NCBI RefSeq assembly: GCF_004358095.2
Contig: NZ_SMZJ02000004.1
Location: forward strand, 349,031-413,030
Direction: 5' to 3'
Source of the DNA: Seonamhaeicola sediminis
Lineage (GTDB): Bacteria; Bacteroidota; Bacteroidia; Flavobacteriales; Flavobacteriaceae
Length of the DNA stretch: 64,000 bases
The position numbers were made by a program, and so were the translations under genes. The notes beneath the pieces are model-generated. The model was not told the origin of the DNA. It searched no databases and worked only from the letters and a program-made list of their open reading frames with translations. Every line of letters begins with the position of its first letter. The stretch's first letter is position 1. Shown in pieces: positions 24,672 through 32,464 of this stretch.

Positions 24672-24678
24672 AAAAACT

Positions 24679-25695
24679 CTATTTAAGCTTGTTTTTATTG
24701 GTGGAGTTTCTGATAACCAAGTTAGATTTTAAAATCTTTTGGGTATAGTCGATGCTGGGGGTTTGTATTCTATCAAAAATTAATTTGGCTGCTTCATAAC
24801 CCATTTTGAAAGAAGGTTGATTAATGCTTGTTAATGAAGGTTCTAAAAGTTCATCAACAGGCTCATTGTTAAAACCAATAATAGCCAAATCTTCAGGGAT
24901 ACTTAACCCTCTTTCTTTGGCTGCTAACATGGTGGAAATGGCAACCTGATCACTAAAAGCAATAATACCGTCAGGAGGGTTGGGTGAATACAATAGCTTT
25001 CTGGCTGCGCTTAAATTACTCTCTTTTGAAAAATTACAATACTCAATATATTCAACGCTTATACCAGCGTCAAGCAATGCTTGTTGGTAGCCTAATAAAC
25101 GCGTATTACTTATTTGTAGCTTTTTAGGGCCACCAATATAGGCTATGTTTTTACAACCTATAGAAATGAGATGTTCAGTAGCATCATATGATGCTTTAAA
25201 ATTATCAATAACCACTTTATCAGTCTCTACTTCGTCGCATTGCCTATTAAACAAAACCAATGGAATGTTTTTTTTCTTGAGTTCCAGAAAATGATCAAAT
25301 TGTTTAGTCTCTCCAGCAAGAGATACTATTAATCCAGAAACACCTGTTTCAATGAGCTCTTTAGTTAAGCTTTCTTCACGTTCGAAAGATTCATTGGATT
25401 GACAAATAACTAGATGCATACCGTTTTCTTCGGCAACTTTTTCAATACCACTTATAGCCATAGCGTATAAATGATAACCTATTTTAGGTACAATAACACC
25501 TATAGCATTAAGCTTTTTAGGAGTAATAGTTTCAGGAAATTTTTTGTCGAAGTAATTTAATTCGTAAGCAAGGTCGATGACTTTCTTTCTCACCGTTTCA
25601 CTAATTCTAGGATTATCTTGAAGCGCCCTGGAAACTGTAGAGGTAGAAATTCCTAAACTATTAGCAATATCTTGTAAAGTGGTTTTCTTTTTCAC
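24679..25695 (-). CDS. LacI-family repressor of the sugar-acid operon
   Basis: A 338-residue regulator. The N-terminal LacI helix-turn-helix reads TLQDIANSLGISTSTVSRAL (about 5-24). A hinge follows, then the periplasmic-binding-protein-like sensor domain (about 60-330), including GIIAFSDQVAISTMLAAKERG. It is divergently placed 185 bases from the catabolic operon starting at 25881 and probably represses it until a pathway intermediate binds. The start is GTG. An upstream TAACTTTG on this strand overlaps that GTG and so cannot be its promoter. Two TTGCGCA-centred palindromes in the shared intergenic region are plausible operators. Confidence 0.9.
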   Translation of the reverse strand: MKKKTTLQDIANSLGISTSTVSRALQDNPRISETVRKKVIDLAYELNYFDKKFPETITPKKLNAIGVIVPKIGYHLYAMAISGIEKVAEENGMHLVICQSNESFEREESLTKELIETGVSGLIVSLAGETKQFDHFLELKKKNIPLVLFNRQCDEVETDKVVIDNFKASYDATEHLISIGCKNIAYIGGPKKLQISNTRLLGYQQALLDAGISVEYIEYCNFSKESNLSAARKLLYSPNPPDGIIAFSDQVAISTMLAAKERGLSIPEDLAIIGFNNEPVDELLEPSLTSINQPSFKMGYEAAKLIFDRIQTPSIDYTQKILKSNLVIRNSTNKNKLK

Positions 25696-25738
25696 AAAGT
25701 TAATTTAATTGGACTCAAAATTAAGTAATTATGAATTT

Positions 25739-25757
25739 AATGCAAAAAATTGCGCAA
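25739..25757. promoter_or_regulatory. Putative LacI-family operator 1
   Basis: TGCAA-AAAA-TTGCGCA, with the eight-base perfect palindrome TTGCGCAA at 25750-25757. The central CG is typical of LacI operators. It is closer to the repressor gene, suggesting autoregulation or looping with site 2. Confidence 0.4.
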
Positions 25758-25807
25758 ATATTTTTGTAATAAATGAAATTTTAAATCAGTTTTTTAACAA
25801 TATAGAT

Positions 25808-25815
25808 TATATTTG
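25808..25815 (+). promoter_or_regulatory. -7 box of the sugar-acid operon
   Basis: TATATTTG matches TANNTTTG. It lies 66 bases before the dehydrogenase ATG and upstream of operator 2, so a bound repressor would block elongation. Confidence 0.5.
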
Positions 25816-25843
25816 TACTCTAAATTATTTAAATAACTATAAG

Positions 25844-25861
25844 TGTGCAAATAATTGCGCA
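25844..25861. promoter_or_regulatory. Putative LacI-family operator 2
   Basis: TGTGCAA-ATAA-TTGCGCA is an 18-bp palindrome with one mismatched pair. It shares its right half with operator 1 and lies between the predicted transcription start and the ATG at 25881. Confidence 0.5.
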
Positions 25862-25880
25862 TAGAGAAAATTAAGATTAA

Positions 25881-26930
25881 ATGAGTAAAGCATACAAAAT
25901 TGCGGTAGTACCGGGTGATGGTATTGGAAATGAAATTGTACCAGAGGGTTTAAGGGTTATTAATGCAGTAGCTGAAAAACATGGTTTTTCAATTGAAACA
26001 GAATCGTTTGGTTGGGGAGCAGGCTATTATTTAAAGCACAATGAGTTTATGCCAGCAAACGGATTAGAAACACTAAAGGATTTTGACGCTGTTTATTTTG
26101 GGTCAGTTGGTTTACCTGCGGTAGATGATACGTTACCAGCTAAAGATTATACCTTTAAAGTACGTACCGGTTTCAATCAATATGTAAATTACAGACCAGT
26201 GAGAACTTATCCTGGTGTTACGCGTCCGTTGAGAAGTGACAAACATATAGACTTTGTAATTGTTAGAGAAAACACAGAAGGTGAGTTTGTTCAAATGGGA
26301 GGGCAATATCTTCCTGATGAGGAAAATGGAATGGGAACCGATATGAGTGTTTTTACCAGAAAAGGTATTGAGCGTGTGGCTCATTATGCTTTTAAATTGG
26401 CAAGAACCCGTCGTAAAAAAGTAACTCATATTACTAAATCTAATACATTAATTAATAGTTTGGCATATTGGGATAGGGTTATCAAAGAAGTTGCTCAAGA
26501 ATATCCAGATGTAGAGCATGAACAAATGTATATTGATAACTCAACAGCTATGTTTGTTTTAAAGCCAGAGATTTTTGACGTGGTTTTAACAACTAACCTT
26601 TTTGGAGATATTTTAAGTGATTTAGGTGGCGCTGTTATGGGAAGTCTTGGTTTAGGAGGTAGTGGAAATATTAACCCAGAAAAAGAATTCCCTTCAATGT
26701 TTGAGCCTATTCATGGATCTGCTCCAGATATTGCTGGTAAAAATATTGCAAACCCTTACGGACAAATTTGGTCTGCGGCCATTATGTTAGAGCACATTGG
26801 TGAAGTTGAAGCTGCTAATAATATTATGGAAGCCATAGACAAAAGTACGTCAGAAGGTGTTTTAACAGTAGATTTAGGAGGAAGTGCTACTACCTCTGAT
26901 GTAGCTGATGCTGTGATTAAAAACCTTTAA
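25881..26930 (+). CDS. Tartrate/isopropylmalate-type decarboxylating dehydrogenase
   Basis: A 349-residue member of the isocitrate/isopropylmalate/tartrate dehydrogenase family. Visible are the nucleotide-side start AVVPGDGIGNEIVPEG, the substrate Arg/Glu region IVRENTEGEFVQMGG, and the metal-binding DVVLTTNLFGDILSD (about 225-239). A GSAPDIAGKNIANP motif follows. Family chemistry is NAD-dependent, Mn/Mg-assisted oxidation of a hydroxy acid with loss of the beta carboxylate. The overall sequence is closest to tartrate dehydrogenase/D-malate dehydrogenase types. Its place beside a four-carbon acid-sugar kinase suggests that its substrate may be a phosphorylated threonate or erythronate; that is inference. 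First gene of the LacI-controlled operon. Confidence 0.85.
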   Translation: MSKAYKIAVVPGDGIGNEIVPEGLRVINAVAEKHGFSIETESFGWGAGYYLKHNEFMPANGLETLKDFDAVYFGSVGLPAVDDTLPAKDYTFKVRTGFNQYVNYRPVRTYPGVTRPLRSDKHIDFVIVRENTEGEFVQMGGQYLPDEENGMGTDMSVFTRKGIERVAHYAFKLARTRRKKVTHITKSNTLINSLAYWDRVIKEVAQEYPDVEHEQMYIDNSTAMFVLKPEIFDVVLTTNLFGDILSDLGGAVMGSLGLGGSGNINPEKEFPSMFEPIHGSAPDIAGKNIANPYGQIWSAAIMLEHIGEVEAANNIMEAIDKSTSEGVLTVDLGGSATTSDVADAVIKNL

Positions 26931-26935
26931 TATTA

Positions 26936-27571
26936 ATGAGCAATATTGTAGATCTTACAATAACTTATTTTAATGGTTTAAAAGGGTTTTCAAAAGAAAC
27001 TGCAAGAACTATTGATAATGACGGGTGGAATGCTAGTACGCTAACATTCTACTCGCATTGTGGTACCCATATGGATGCCCCCATTCATTTTAATGTTAAA
27101 AATGAAACTATTGACGAAATTCCTGTTGATAATTTTGTTGGAAAAGCTTGGGTTGTAGATGTTAGACATATTGGCTCTAAGGGCATAATTGAAGTTGCTC
27201 ATATTCCTGTAGATATCATTAAACATTTTACTGAAGGAGATAGCCTTATTTTTTGGACAGGCTGGTCACAGTATTTAAATGAAACAAAATATCGGGATGA
27301 ATTACCAAGAATTAGTGAAGAATTAGCTCATTGGTGTCTTGATAATAAGGTAAAAATGGTTGGAGTAGAGCCTCCTTCGGTGGCAGATGTAAATAATATT
27401 GAAGAGGTTACAAAAATCCATCAAATTTTATTAGAAGGCGTGGTAATTATCGAAGGTTTAACTAATTTAGATAAACTTAAATCTAACTGTGTAGAGTTGA
27501 TAGCGCTACCTCTTAAAATTGGTGCTGGTGATGGAGCACCAGCACGCGTAATAGCTATTGAGAAATATTAA
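26936..27571 (+). CDS. Cyclase-family (kynurenine-formamidase-like) metal hydrolase
   Basis: A 211-residue protein of the cyclase/kynurenine formamidase fold. It carries the defining metal-binding motif HCGTHMDAPIHF (about 41-52) and the later VGVEPPSVAD segment. These enzymes use divalent metal to hydrolyse amides, lactones or cyclic substrates. In this operon a lactone of a sugar acid is a reasonable but unproven substrate. It begins five bases after the dehydrogenase stop and its own stop overlaps the kinase ATG (TAATG), so it is tightly coupled. Confidence 0.82.
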   Translation: MSNIVDLTITYFNGLKGFSKETARTIDNDGWNASTLTFYSHCGTHMDAPIHFNVKNETIDEIPVDNFVGKAWVVDVRHIGSKGIIEVAHIPVDIIKHFTEGDSLIFWTGWSQYLNETKYRDELPRISEELAHWCLDNKVKMVGVEPPSVADVNNIEEVTKIHQILLEGVVIIEGLTNLDKLKSNCVELIALPLKIGAGDGAPARVIAIEKY

Positions 27572-28971
27572 TGCGTATACCATTATCTCAAATATTATCA
27601 AATATACCTGAATCCGAGAAAAAGGATTTCAGAAGTTTGAATAAAACACTTTTTAAAGATTTAAATAAAGCTTGCATCATTGTTGATGACGACCCAACAG
27701 GAAACCAAACGGTTTATGATATTCCATTATTAAATAGTTGGACCGTAGAAATCTTGGTGGAGGAACTTAAACAATCACCTGCTTTTTTTCTTTTAACTAA
27801 TTCCAGAAGTTTAAGCCCTGAAAAAGCAGCAATAGTTTATAAAGAAATTGCTGAGAATATAAAAAAGGCTTCAAATATAGTAGGTAAAGCGGTAAGTATT
27901 ATAAGTAGAAGCGATTCTACTTTGAGAGGACATTTTCCTTTAGAGCCTTCAACACTTCAAAATACTCTAGGTTTAAAAGGTGCTGTGACAGTATTCATTC
28001 CTGTTATGTTTGAAGGAAAACGAATTACCTTGAATGATACCCATTTTATTGAAGATCATGGTGATTTAATACCGGTGAACGAAACGCCTTTTGCTCAAGA
28101 TCACTCTTTTAAATATTCCAACGCTGATTTAAAAGACTATATTCAAGAAAAGTCAAATGGAGCTATAAAGGCTTCTGATGTATTTTCATTTTCCTTAAAA
28201 GCTATTAGAGAGAAAAACACTGAAGAATTGACCCAGGACATTATTAATCTCTCCAATGGGACTTACTGTATTTTCAACTGTATTAATTATACCGATTTAG
28301 ATAAAATATCTCAGGTTTTACTGAATGCCGAAAAAAAAGGTAAGCAGATTATTTACAGAACGTCCAGTTCTTTTGTGCCTTCATACATAGGTTTACCACC
28401 AAAAGGTTTGCTAGATGTTTCTGAGATATTAACTTCTGATTCAAATCATGGGGGATTAACCATTGTAGGTTCTTATGTAAAAAAATCATCTGATCAACTA
28501 AAGGAAGCCTTAAAACTTTTTAATAAGGATACAATTATAGAAGTTGATATTGAAAAAGTATTAGGAGATAATTCAAAAGCATATATTCAATCTCTAATTA
28601 GCTTTATAGACACTAAAATAAAGGAAGAGCATAGTATTATTGTTTACACCAGTCGTAAATTAGTTACTGGAAATACCACAGCATCCACAATAAATATTGC
28701 TGCTAGTATTTCACAAGCACTTGTTAATATTGTTAACGGATTAACTATAAGACCTAAATATCTTATAGCTAAAGGAGGTATTACATCACATGATTTGGCA
28801 ACAAAAGGTTTGGAAATGAAGCGCTCTAAAGTTATAGGGCAAATTATGCCCGGGATTCCTGTTTGGGAAATGGGGACCGACACAAAATTTCCTAAATTGC
28901 CTTATATTGTTTTTCCAGGTAATGTTGGAACCAACAAAACCTTAAAAGAAGTAATCACTAAACTAAAATAA
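27571..28971 (+). CDS. Four-carbon acid-sugar kinase (DUF1537 family)
   Basis: A 466-residue kinase of the family formerly called DUF1537. The N-terminal substrate domain has IVDDDPTGNQTVYD (about 36-49), with the conserved DDPTG, and a later SRSDSTLRGH (about 111-120). The C-terminal nucleotide-binding domain shows KGGITSHDLATKGL (about 405-418) and ends with FPGNVGT. Known members phosphorylate D-threonate, L-threonate or D-erythronate at C4 for catabolism to dihydroxyacetone phosphate. The specific acid cannot be told here. It overlaps the preceding stop by one base and is one base from the permease gene. Confidence 0.88.
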   Translation: MRIPLSQILSNIPESEKKDFRSLNKTLFKDLNKACIIVDDDPTGNQTVYDIPLLNSWTVEILVEELKQSPAFFLLTNSRSLSPEKAAIVYKEIAENIKKASNIVGKAVSIISRSDSTLRGHFPLEPSTLQNTLGLKGAVTVFIPVMFEGKRITLNDTHFIEDHGDLIPVNETPFAQDHSFKYSNADLKDYIQEKSNGAIKASDVFSFSLKAIREKNTEELTQDIINLSNGTYCIFNCINYTDLDKISQVLLNAEKKGKQIIYRTSSSFVPSYIGLPPKGLLDVSEILTSDSNHGGLTIVGSYVKKSSDQLKEALKLFNKDTIIEVDIEKVLGDNSKAYIQSLISFIDTKIKEEHSIIVYTSRKLVTGNTTASTINIAASISQALVNIVNGLTIRPKYLIAKGGITSHDLATKGLEMKRSKVIGQIMPGIPVWEMGTDTKFPKLPYIVFPGNVGTNKTLKEVITKLK

Positions 28972-28972
28972 C

Positions 28973-30238
28973 ATGAACCAACGCATACCCAAGAAAAGAT
29001 ATGGTTTCTTTTTAGGAACCTTTTTAATTACCCTTTTATTATATGTAGATAGGGTATGTATATCATCAGCAAAAGATTCAATAGGAACAGATTTAGACCT
29101 TTCAGATATTCAAATGGGTTGGGTGCTTAGTGCATTTGCTTTGGGGTATGCATTATTTCAAGTTCCAGGTGGTGCCATGGGAGATAAGTTTGGCGTTAGA
29201 AAAGTAATGACAACCATTATGGTATTGTGGTCTATATTTACCGCATTAACAGGTGCCGCATGGAATTATATATCTATGTTATTTTTCAGGTTTATTTTTG
29301 GAGCAGGAGAAGCAGGAGCTTTTCCAAACATTTCTAGAGCGGCTTTTTCATGGGTGCCTACTAAAGAGCGTGGTATTTTTCAAGGAATAAATTTTTCTGG
29401 ATCTAGATTGGGAGCTGCTTTTGCATTACCCTTGGTAGCTTATCTCATTGATGCTTGGGGTTGGCGAAATATCTTTTATTTCTTTGGTGCCATAGGTGTC
29501 ATATTTGCAGTTTTATTTTTCACACTCTTTAGAAATAAGCCAGAGGAACACAAGGCTTTGTCTGAAGCAGAGAAGGAATATATTGTAAAAAACCGTCAGC
29601 ATGAAGTAGAAAAAGTAGGAGGGAATTTACCAATGAAAACGGTTTTAACATCAAAGAATGTTATACTTGCCATGATTCAATATATTGGAAGTAATTTTAT
29701 TTTCTTCTTTACACTTACTTGGTTGTTTCCCTACATAAAAGCCAAATACGGACTTAGTTTGGTTACCACGGGCTTTTATGCTATGTTACCTTTATTAGGA
29801 GGTGCTGTGGGTAATTGGGTGTCTGGCTTTATGGTAGATGCTATATATAAAAAGGGTAAATGGAAGCAATCGAGACAATATCCAGCCACCATTGGTTTTG
29901 TATTTGTAGTTATTGGTATTATTTCAAGTTTGTATATGGATACGGCATTAGGAGCGGTACTGTGTTTAACGGTAGCTATTTTTGGAGCTGATATGACGCT
30001 GAGCCCTTCATGGTCCTTCTGTATGGATATTGGAGAGGAAAACTCTGGAAAAGTATCTGGAATGATGAATATGGCGGGTAACCTTGGTGCGTTTTCTACA
30101 GCTTTAGCATTCCCATACTTACGGGAGTGGACAGGAACCGATGCACCTTTCTTTTATGTAGCAGCAGTACTGGGAGGGGTTGCTATTTTTTGTTGGTCTT
30201 TTATGAACCCAAATAAAAAGCTAAACGATGAAATCTAA
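28973..30238 (+). CDS. MFS transporter, anion:cation (sugar-acid) type
   Basis: A 421-residue major-facilitator permease with about 12 membrane helices. The loop 2-3 motif GDKFGVRKVM and the helix 4 region FRFIFGAGEAGAFPNISRA are typical of the ACS subfamily, which imports hexuronates, glucarate, tartrate and similar acids. It likely brings the operon's sugar acid into the cell by proton symport. It starts one base after the kinase stop and overlaps the next gene by 11 bases, so it is part of the same transcript. Confidence 0.88.
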   Translation: MNQRIPKKRYGFFLGTFLITLLLYVDRVCISSAKDSIGTDLDLSDIQMGWVLSAFALGYALFQVPGGAMGDKFGVRKVMTTIMVLWSIFTALTGAAWNYISMLFFRFIFGAGEAGAFPNISRAAFSWVPTKERGIFQGINFSGSRLGAAFALPLVAYLIDAWGWRNIFYFFGAIGVIFAVLFFTLFRNKPEEHKALSEAEKEYIVKNRQHEVEKVGGNLPMKTVLTSKNVILAMIQYIGSNFIFFFTLTWLFPYIKAKYGLSLVTTGFYAMLPLLGGAVGNWVSGFMVDAIYKKGKWKQSRQYPATIGFVFVVIGIISSLYMDTALGAVLCLTVAIFGADMTLSPSWSFCMDIGEENSGKVSGMMNMAGNLGAFSTALAFPYLREWTGTDAPFFYVAAVLGGVAIFCWSFMNPNKKLNDEI

Positions 30239-31253
30239 ATTAAAAGGTGTAGCTATTGGAGCAGGTTATTTTAGTAAGTTTCAGTATGAAGCTTGGACCC
30301 GTATTCCAGAAGTTGAAATTACAGCACTTTGTAATTCTAATTTAGAGCGTGCCAGAGGGATTATGGAACCTTATGGAGTAAAAAATCATTACACTGATTA
30401 TAAGGAAATGATTCTTAAGGAAAAACCTGATTTTGTTGATATTATAACACCGCCAGAAACACATTTTGAGATGTGCAAATTTGCTGCAGATCAGGGTGTA
30501 CATATCATATGCCAAAAGCCTTTAGCACCTACCTACGAAGAGTCTAAAAAAATTGTAGATTATGTAGCTTCAAAAGGTGTTCGTTTTGTGGTTCATGAAA
30601 ATTTTAGGTTTCAGCCCTGGCATAGAGAAATAAAGAAACTTATTAGTAATAACGAAATTGGAGACTTATTTAGTCTTAACTTTAGATCTAGAATGGGTGA
30701 TGGTTGGGGAGATGATGCGTATTTAGCAAGACAACCGTATTTTAGAGATTACAAGAAATTACTTATTTATGAAACAGGTGTTCATTTTATTGATACGTTT
30801 CGTTGTCATGCAGGAGAAGTTACAAGTGCATATGCTATTTTAAAACGTTTAAATCCAGTGATTAAAGGGGAAGATTCTGGATTAATGATTTTAAATTTTG
30901 AAAACAATGCTCATGCTATTTGGGATGCGAATAGGTACAATGAAAATAATTTCAAAAAGTCTAGATATACATTTGGAGAGTACTTAATTGATGGTTCCCA
31001 AGGTTCTATCAGGCTTTATTCAGATGGAACAATTACTGTACAGAATTTAGGTGAAGCCGAGAAGAAGCATGAGTATGTTCATAATGACATTGGGTTTGCA
31101 GGAGATTGCTGTTATATTTTCCAAAGAGATTTTATTGATAAACTTAATTCTGGCATAGCATTTGAAACAAGTGGAGAAAATTATTTACGCACTTTACAAG
31201 CGCAAGAGGCAGTATATAAATCAGCCGAGATGAATACTCCTGTGGCTCTATAG
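30228..31253 (+). CDS. Gfo/Idh/MocA family oxidoreductase
   Basis: A 341-residue NAD(P)-dependent oxidoreductase. The N-terminal Rossmann start is KGVAIGAGYFSKFQYEAW. The cofactor/substrate motif reads HIICQKPLAPTYEE (about 95-108), with EKP replaced by QKP. A C-terminal alpha/beta domain follows, including YETGVHFIDTFR. Family members oxidise or reduce sugar and sugar-acid hydroxyls. Here it may convert an incoming sugar or aldonate into the kinase substrate. The ATG lies inside the permease gene (11-base overlap), a sign of coupled translation. Confidence 0.85.
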   Translation: MKSKLKGVAIGAGYFSKFQYEAWTRIPEVEITALCNSNLERARGIMEPYGVKNHYTDYKEMILKEKPDFVDIITPPETHFEMCKFAADQGVHIICQKPLAPTYEESKKIVDYVASKGVRFVVHENFRFQPWHREIKKLISNNEIGDLFSLNFRSRMGDGWGDDAYLARQPYFRDYKKLLIYETGVHFIDTFRCHAGEVTSAYAILKRLNPVIKGEDSGLMILNFENNAHAIWDANRYNENNFKKSRYTFGEYLIDGSQGSIRLYSDGTITVQNLGEAEKKHEYVHNDIGFAGDCCYIFQRDFIDKLNSGIAFETSGENYLRTLQAQEAVYKSAEMNTPVAL

Positions 31254-31277
31254 ATAACAGTATTAAACTAACTATAA

Positions 31278-32432
31278 ATGAAATATTTTTATTATTTAAT
31301 AATCACTTGTTTTAGTTTTCAACTATCACATGCTCAACAGCTAGAAAAAGACACCCAAAACATTTCAAGTAAGGCAAATAGCATTATTTTAACTGGTATT
31401 GATGATTTCAAAATAGATGGTGAAGGAGAAGCTATTTACTATCAGGAAAAAAAGCGTGGTACACTTGCAATAAATGCTGCAATAGTTGAATTAAGGGACA
31501 AGTGGGCTAGTGCAACACATATTTTTAAAGGGGAAACAGGTTATTATTCTGCTGAACTGAATACTATTACTGAAAATGACGGAGAATCAACTTATGAACT
31601 TTATGTTAATGGTAAAGTACTCAAGGCAATGGTGAACCCTGAAACTTCTGAATCTTTCAAGGAGGTAAAACTAAAAATAGGTAAGGTTTTTTTAAAGAAG
31701 GGAGATAAAATAAAAGTAACCTCTAAAGCAGTTACTAATGGTAAGATACCAGAAAATGGAGGTACCGCATGGTCTAGAGGAAGATGGAAATCGTTGGGAT
31801 TGAGCCCTGTTGTTTTTAATTTAATAAATGAATTAAGTAATGTTAAGCCTTTTGAAGAAAAAGATGGGCTTTTAGTTGTTGAAGCTGAAAATTTCCATTT
31901 TAATACGGATAATGAAAGTCCTAGAAAATTTTTATTGCATACATATGGTGAAGATTTACCTATGGGAAATAAGAACAATCATACTGAAACTGCTAGTGGT
32001 AAAGCTTATTTAAAAGCATTACCAGACACTAGAGTCACACATGACGATAAGCTCATCATTAATGAGAATTTTTTCCCTATTCCGGGCATTGGGGGTATGG
32101 TATCTTATAAAGTAAAAATTAATAACCCAGGAACATATTACGTTTGGGTAAGAGCATTTTCAACGGGTGCTGAAGATAACGGGCTTCATGTTGGTGTTAA
32201 TGGAACGTGGCCCAAAAGCGGACAAAGAATTCAGCTATGTCAAGGAAAACATAAATGGACTTGGTCTTCTGCACAAAGAGTACCGGAAAATCATTGTGGA
32301 GATCCACAAACAATTACATTGACTTTTGATGAGGCTGGAGAACATATTGTTTCTTTTTCTATGCGAGAAGATGGATTTGAACTTGACAAGTGGATTTTAT
32401 CTAAGGATAAAGGTTATATTCCGACAAATTAA
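31278..32432 (+). CDS. Secreted carbohydrate-binding-like protein
   Basis: A 384-residue exported protein: signal peptide about 1-19 (ending SHAQ), then two beta-rich domains. The first (about 30-165) resembles an extracellular sugar-binding jelly roll (GETGYYSAELNTITENDGES). The second (about 195-380) begins LLVVEAENFHF and contains GTYYVWVRAFSTGAEDNG, HVGVNGTWPKSG and FSMREDGFELDKW, a pattern found in carbohydrate-associated extracellular modules. No catalytic residues can be named. As last gene of the sugar-acid operon it may capture or release the polymer that supplies the acid. The following 32 bases hold a palindrome shared with the convergent TonB receptor. Confidence 0.7.
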   Translation: MKYFYYLIITCFSFQLSHAQQLEKDTQNISSKANSIILTGIDDFKIDGEGEAIYYQEKKRGTLAINAAIVELRDKWASATHIFKGETGYYSAELNTITENDGESTYELYVNGKVLKAMVNPETSESFKEVKLKIGKVFLKKGDKIKVTSKAVTNGKIPENGGTAWSRGRWKSLGLSPVVFNLINELSNVKPFEEKDGLLVVEAENFHFNTDNESPRKFLLHTYGEDLPMGNKNNHTETASGKAYLKALPDTRVTHDDKLIINENFFPIPGIGGMVSYKVKINNPGTYYVWVRAFSTGAEDNGLHVGVNGTWPKSGQRIQLCQGKHKWTWSSAQRVPENHCGDPQTITLTFDEAGEHIVSFSMREDGFELDKWILSKDKGYIPTN

Positions 32433-32446
32433 AAGAATTTTTAAGC

Positions 32447-32460
32447 TCTCAAATTTGAGA
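32447..32460. terminator. Palindrome between convergent genes, possible weak terminator
   Basis: TCTCAAATTTGAGA is a perfect 14-base palindrome 15 bases after one stop codon and five bases from the other. It lacks a strong GC stem, so termination is only suggested by position. Confidence 0.3.
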
Positions 32461-32464
32461 AAAT

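Noticed and set aside
25695-25702. TAACTTTG as promoter of the LacI gene
   Set aside because: It matches the -7 consensus on the minus strand but overlaps the start codon, so transcription would begin inside the gene.
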